DNA of 7,847 bases from Clostridia bacterium. GTDB taxonomy: Bacteria > Bacillota_A > Clostridia > Christensenellales > Aristaeellaceae. Location of the stretch: the NCBI GenBank assembly GCA_017432405.1, contig JAFRJF010000179.1:1-7847 (forward strand), read 5' to 3'. Both the position numbers and the translations under genes were made by a program. The notes below the pieces were generated by a model. That model was not told the origin of the DNA. It saw nothing but the letters and a program-made list of their open reading frames with translations, and did no database searches. Shown in pieces: positions 7,730-7,847 of the stretch. The number at the start of each line of letters is the position of its first letter. The stretch's first letter is position 1.

Positions 7730-7847
7730 CAGAATCAATGTAGCCGAGGAAATCATCCAAATGGACTTTGGCGATGAGGGGATATTCCTCCCGATTGGCG
7801 AGGATATCGTTGGAGTGTTCGACGATGAAATCGGTGATGGGTTAGAG
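7703..7847. other. Right-edge stretch with no clear gene; possible remnant of a minus-strand reading frame
   Basis: On the minus strand, 41 codons (7841 down to 7719) are open and end in TAA at 7718-7716. They read like real protein: 'FIVEHSNDILANREEY' and then 'AKVHLDDFLGYID'. However, another in-frame TAA lies at 7844-7842 and there is no ATG or GTG start in between. The plus strand is open in the same codon register and also gives a plausible acidic peptide, but without a ribosome binding site. It may be the decayed or frameshifted 3' end of a convergent gene, or chance. The window ends too soon to decide. Confidence 0.25.

Noticed and set aside
1..7847. CRISPR arrays, tRNA or rRNA genes, insertion sequences, direct-repeat arrays
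   Set aside because: No regularly spaced repeats, transposase-like frames or terminal inverted repeats were seen by eye, and nearly all of the window is coding.

Overview
The window is a G+C-rich stretch in which strong reading frames on the plus strand fill almost everything. Gram-positive-type signal peptides, strong GGAGG ribosome binding sites, an LPXTG-like C-terminal anchor and heavy G/C use at third codon positions suggest a high-GC member of the Clostridia, such as the Oscillospirales or Christensenellales seen in gut metagenomes. This placement is an inference from style, because no phylogenetic marker gene is present.

Layout: (1) bases 1-1002 hold the C-terminal 333 codons of a parvulin-type (PpiC/PrsA-like) peptidyl-prolyl isomerase whose 5' end lies outside the window. 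(2) After a 70-base gap, bases 1073-6640 encode an 1855-residue multidomain surface protein. It has a signal peptide, a helical/coiled-coil N-terminal part, a transthyretin-like beta domain, a very hydrophobic beta-rich block, a probable beta-propeller region, two CARDB-like beta-sandwiches, one Ig-like domain and a C-terminal membrane anchor preceded by a degenerate sortase-like motif. (3) After a 57-base gap, bases 6698-7702 encode a 334-residue protein with a signal peptide and a C-terminal P-loop domain of the zeta-toxin kinase type. (4) Bases 7703-7847 hold a stem-loop that starts at the last stop codon and an ambiguous 41-codon open stretch with no clear gene.

The three genes lie in the same direction with short gaps and no convincing terminator between them, so they are probably co-transcribed. 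All appear to work outside the cytoplasmic membrane: an extracytoplasmic foldase, a giant wall- or membrane-anchored protein that could be its client, and an exported kinase-like protein. The last is the most puzzling, since zeta-type enzymes normally use cytoplasmic ATP and UDP-N-acetylglucosamine and sit beside an antitoxin, which is not seen here. No mobile element, RNA gene or CRISPR array was found.
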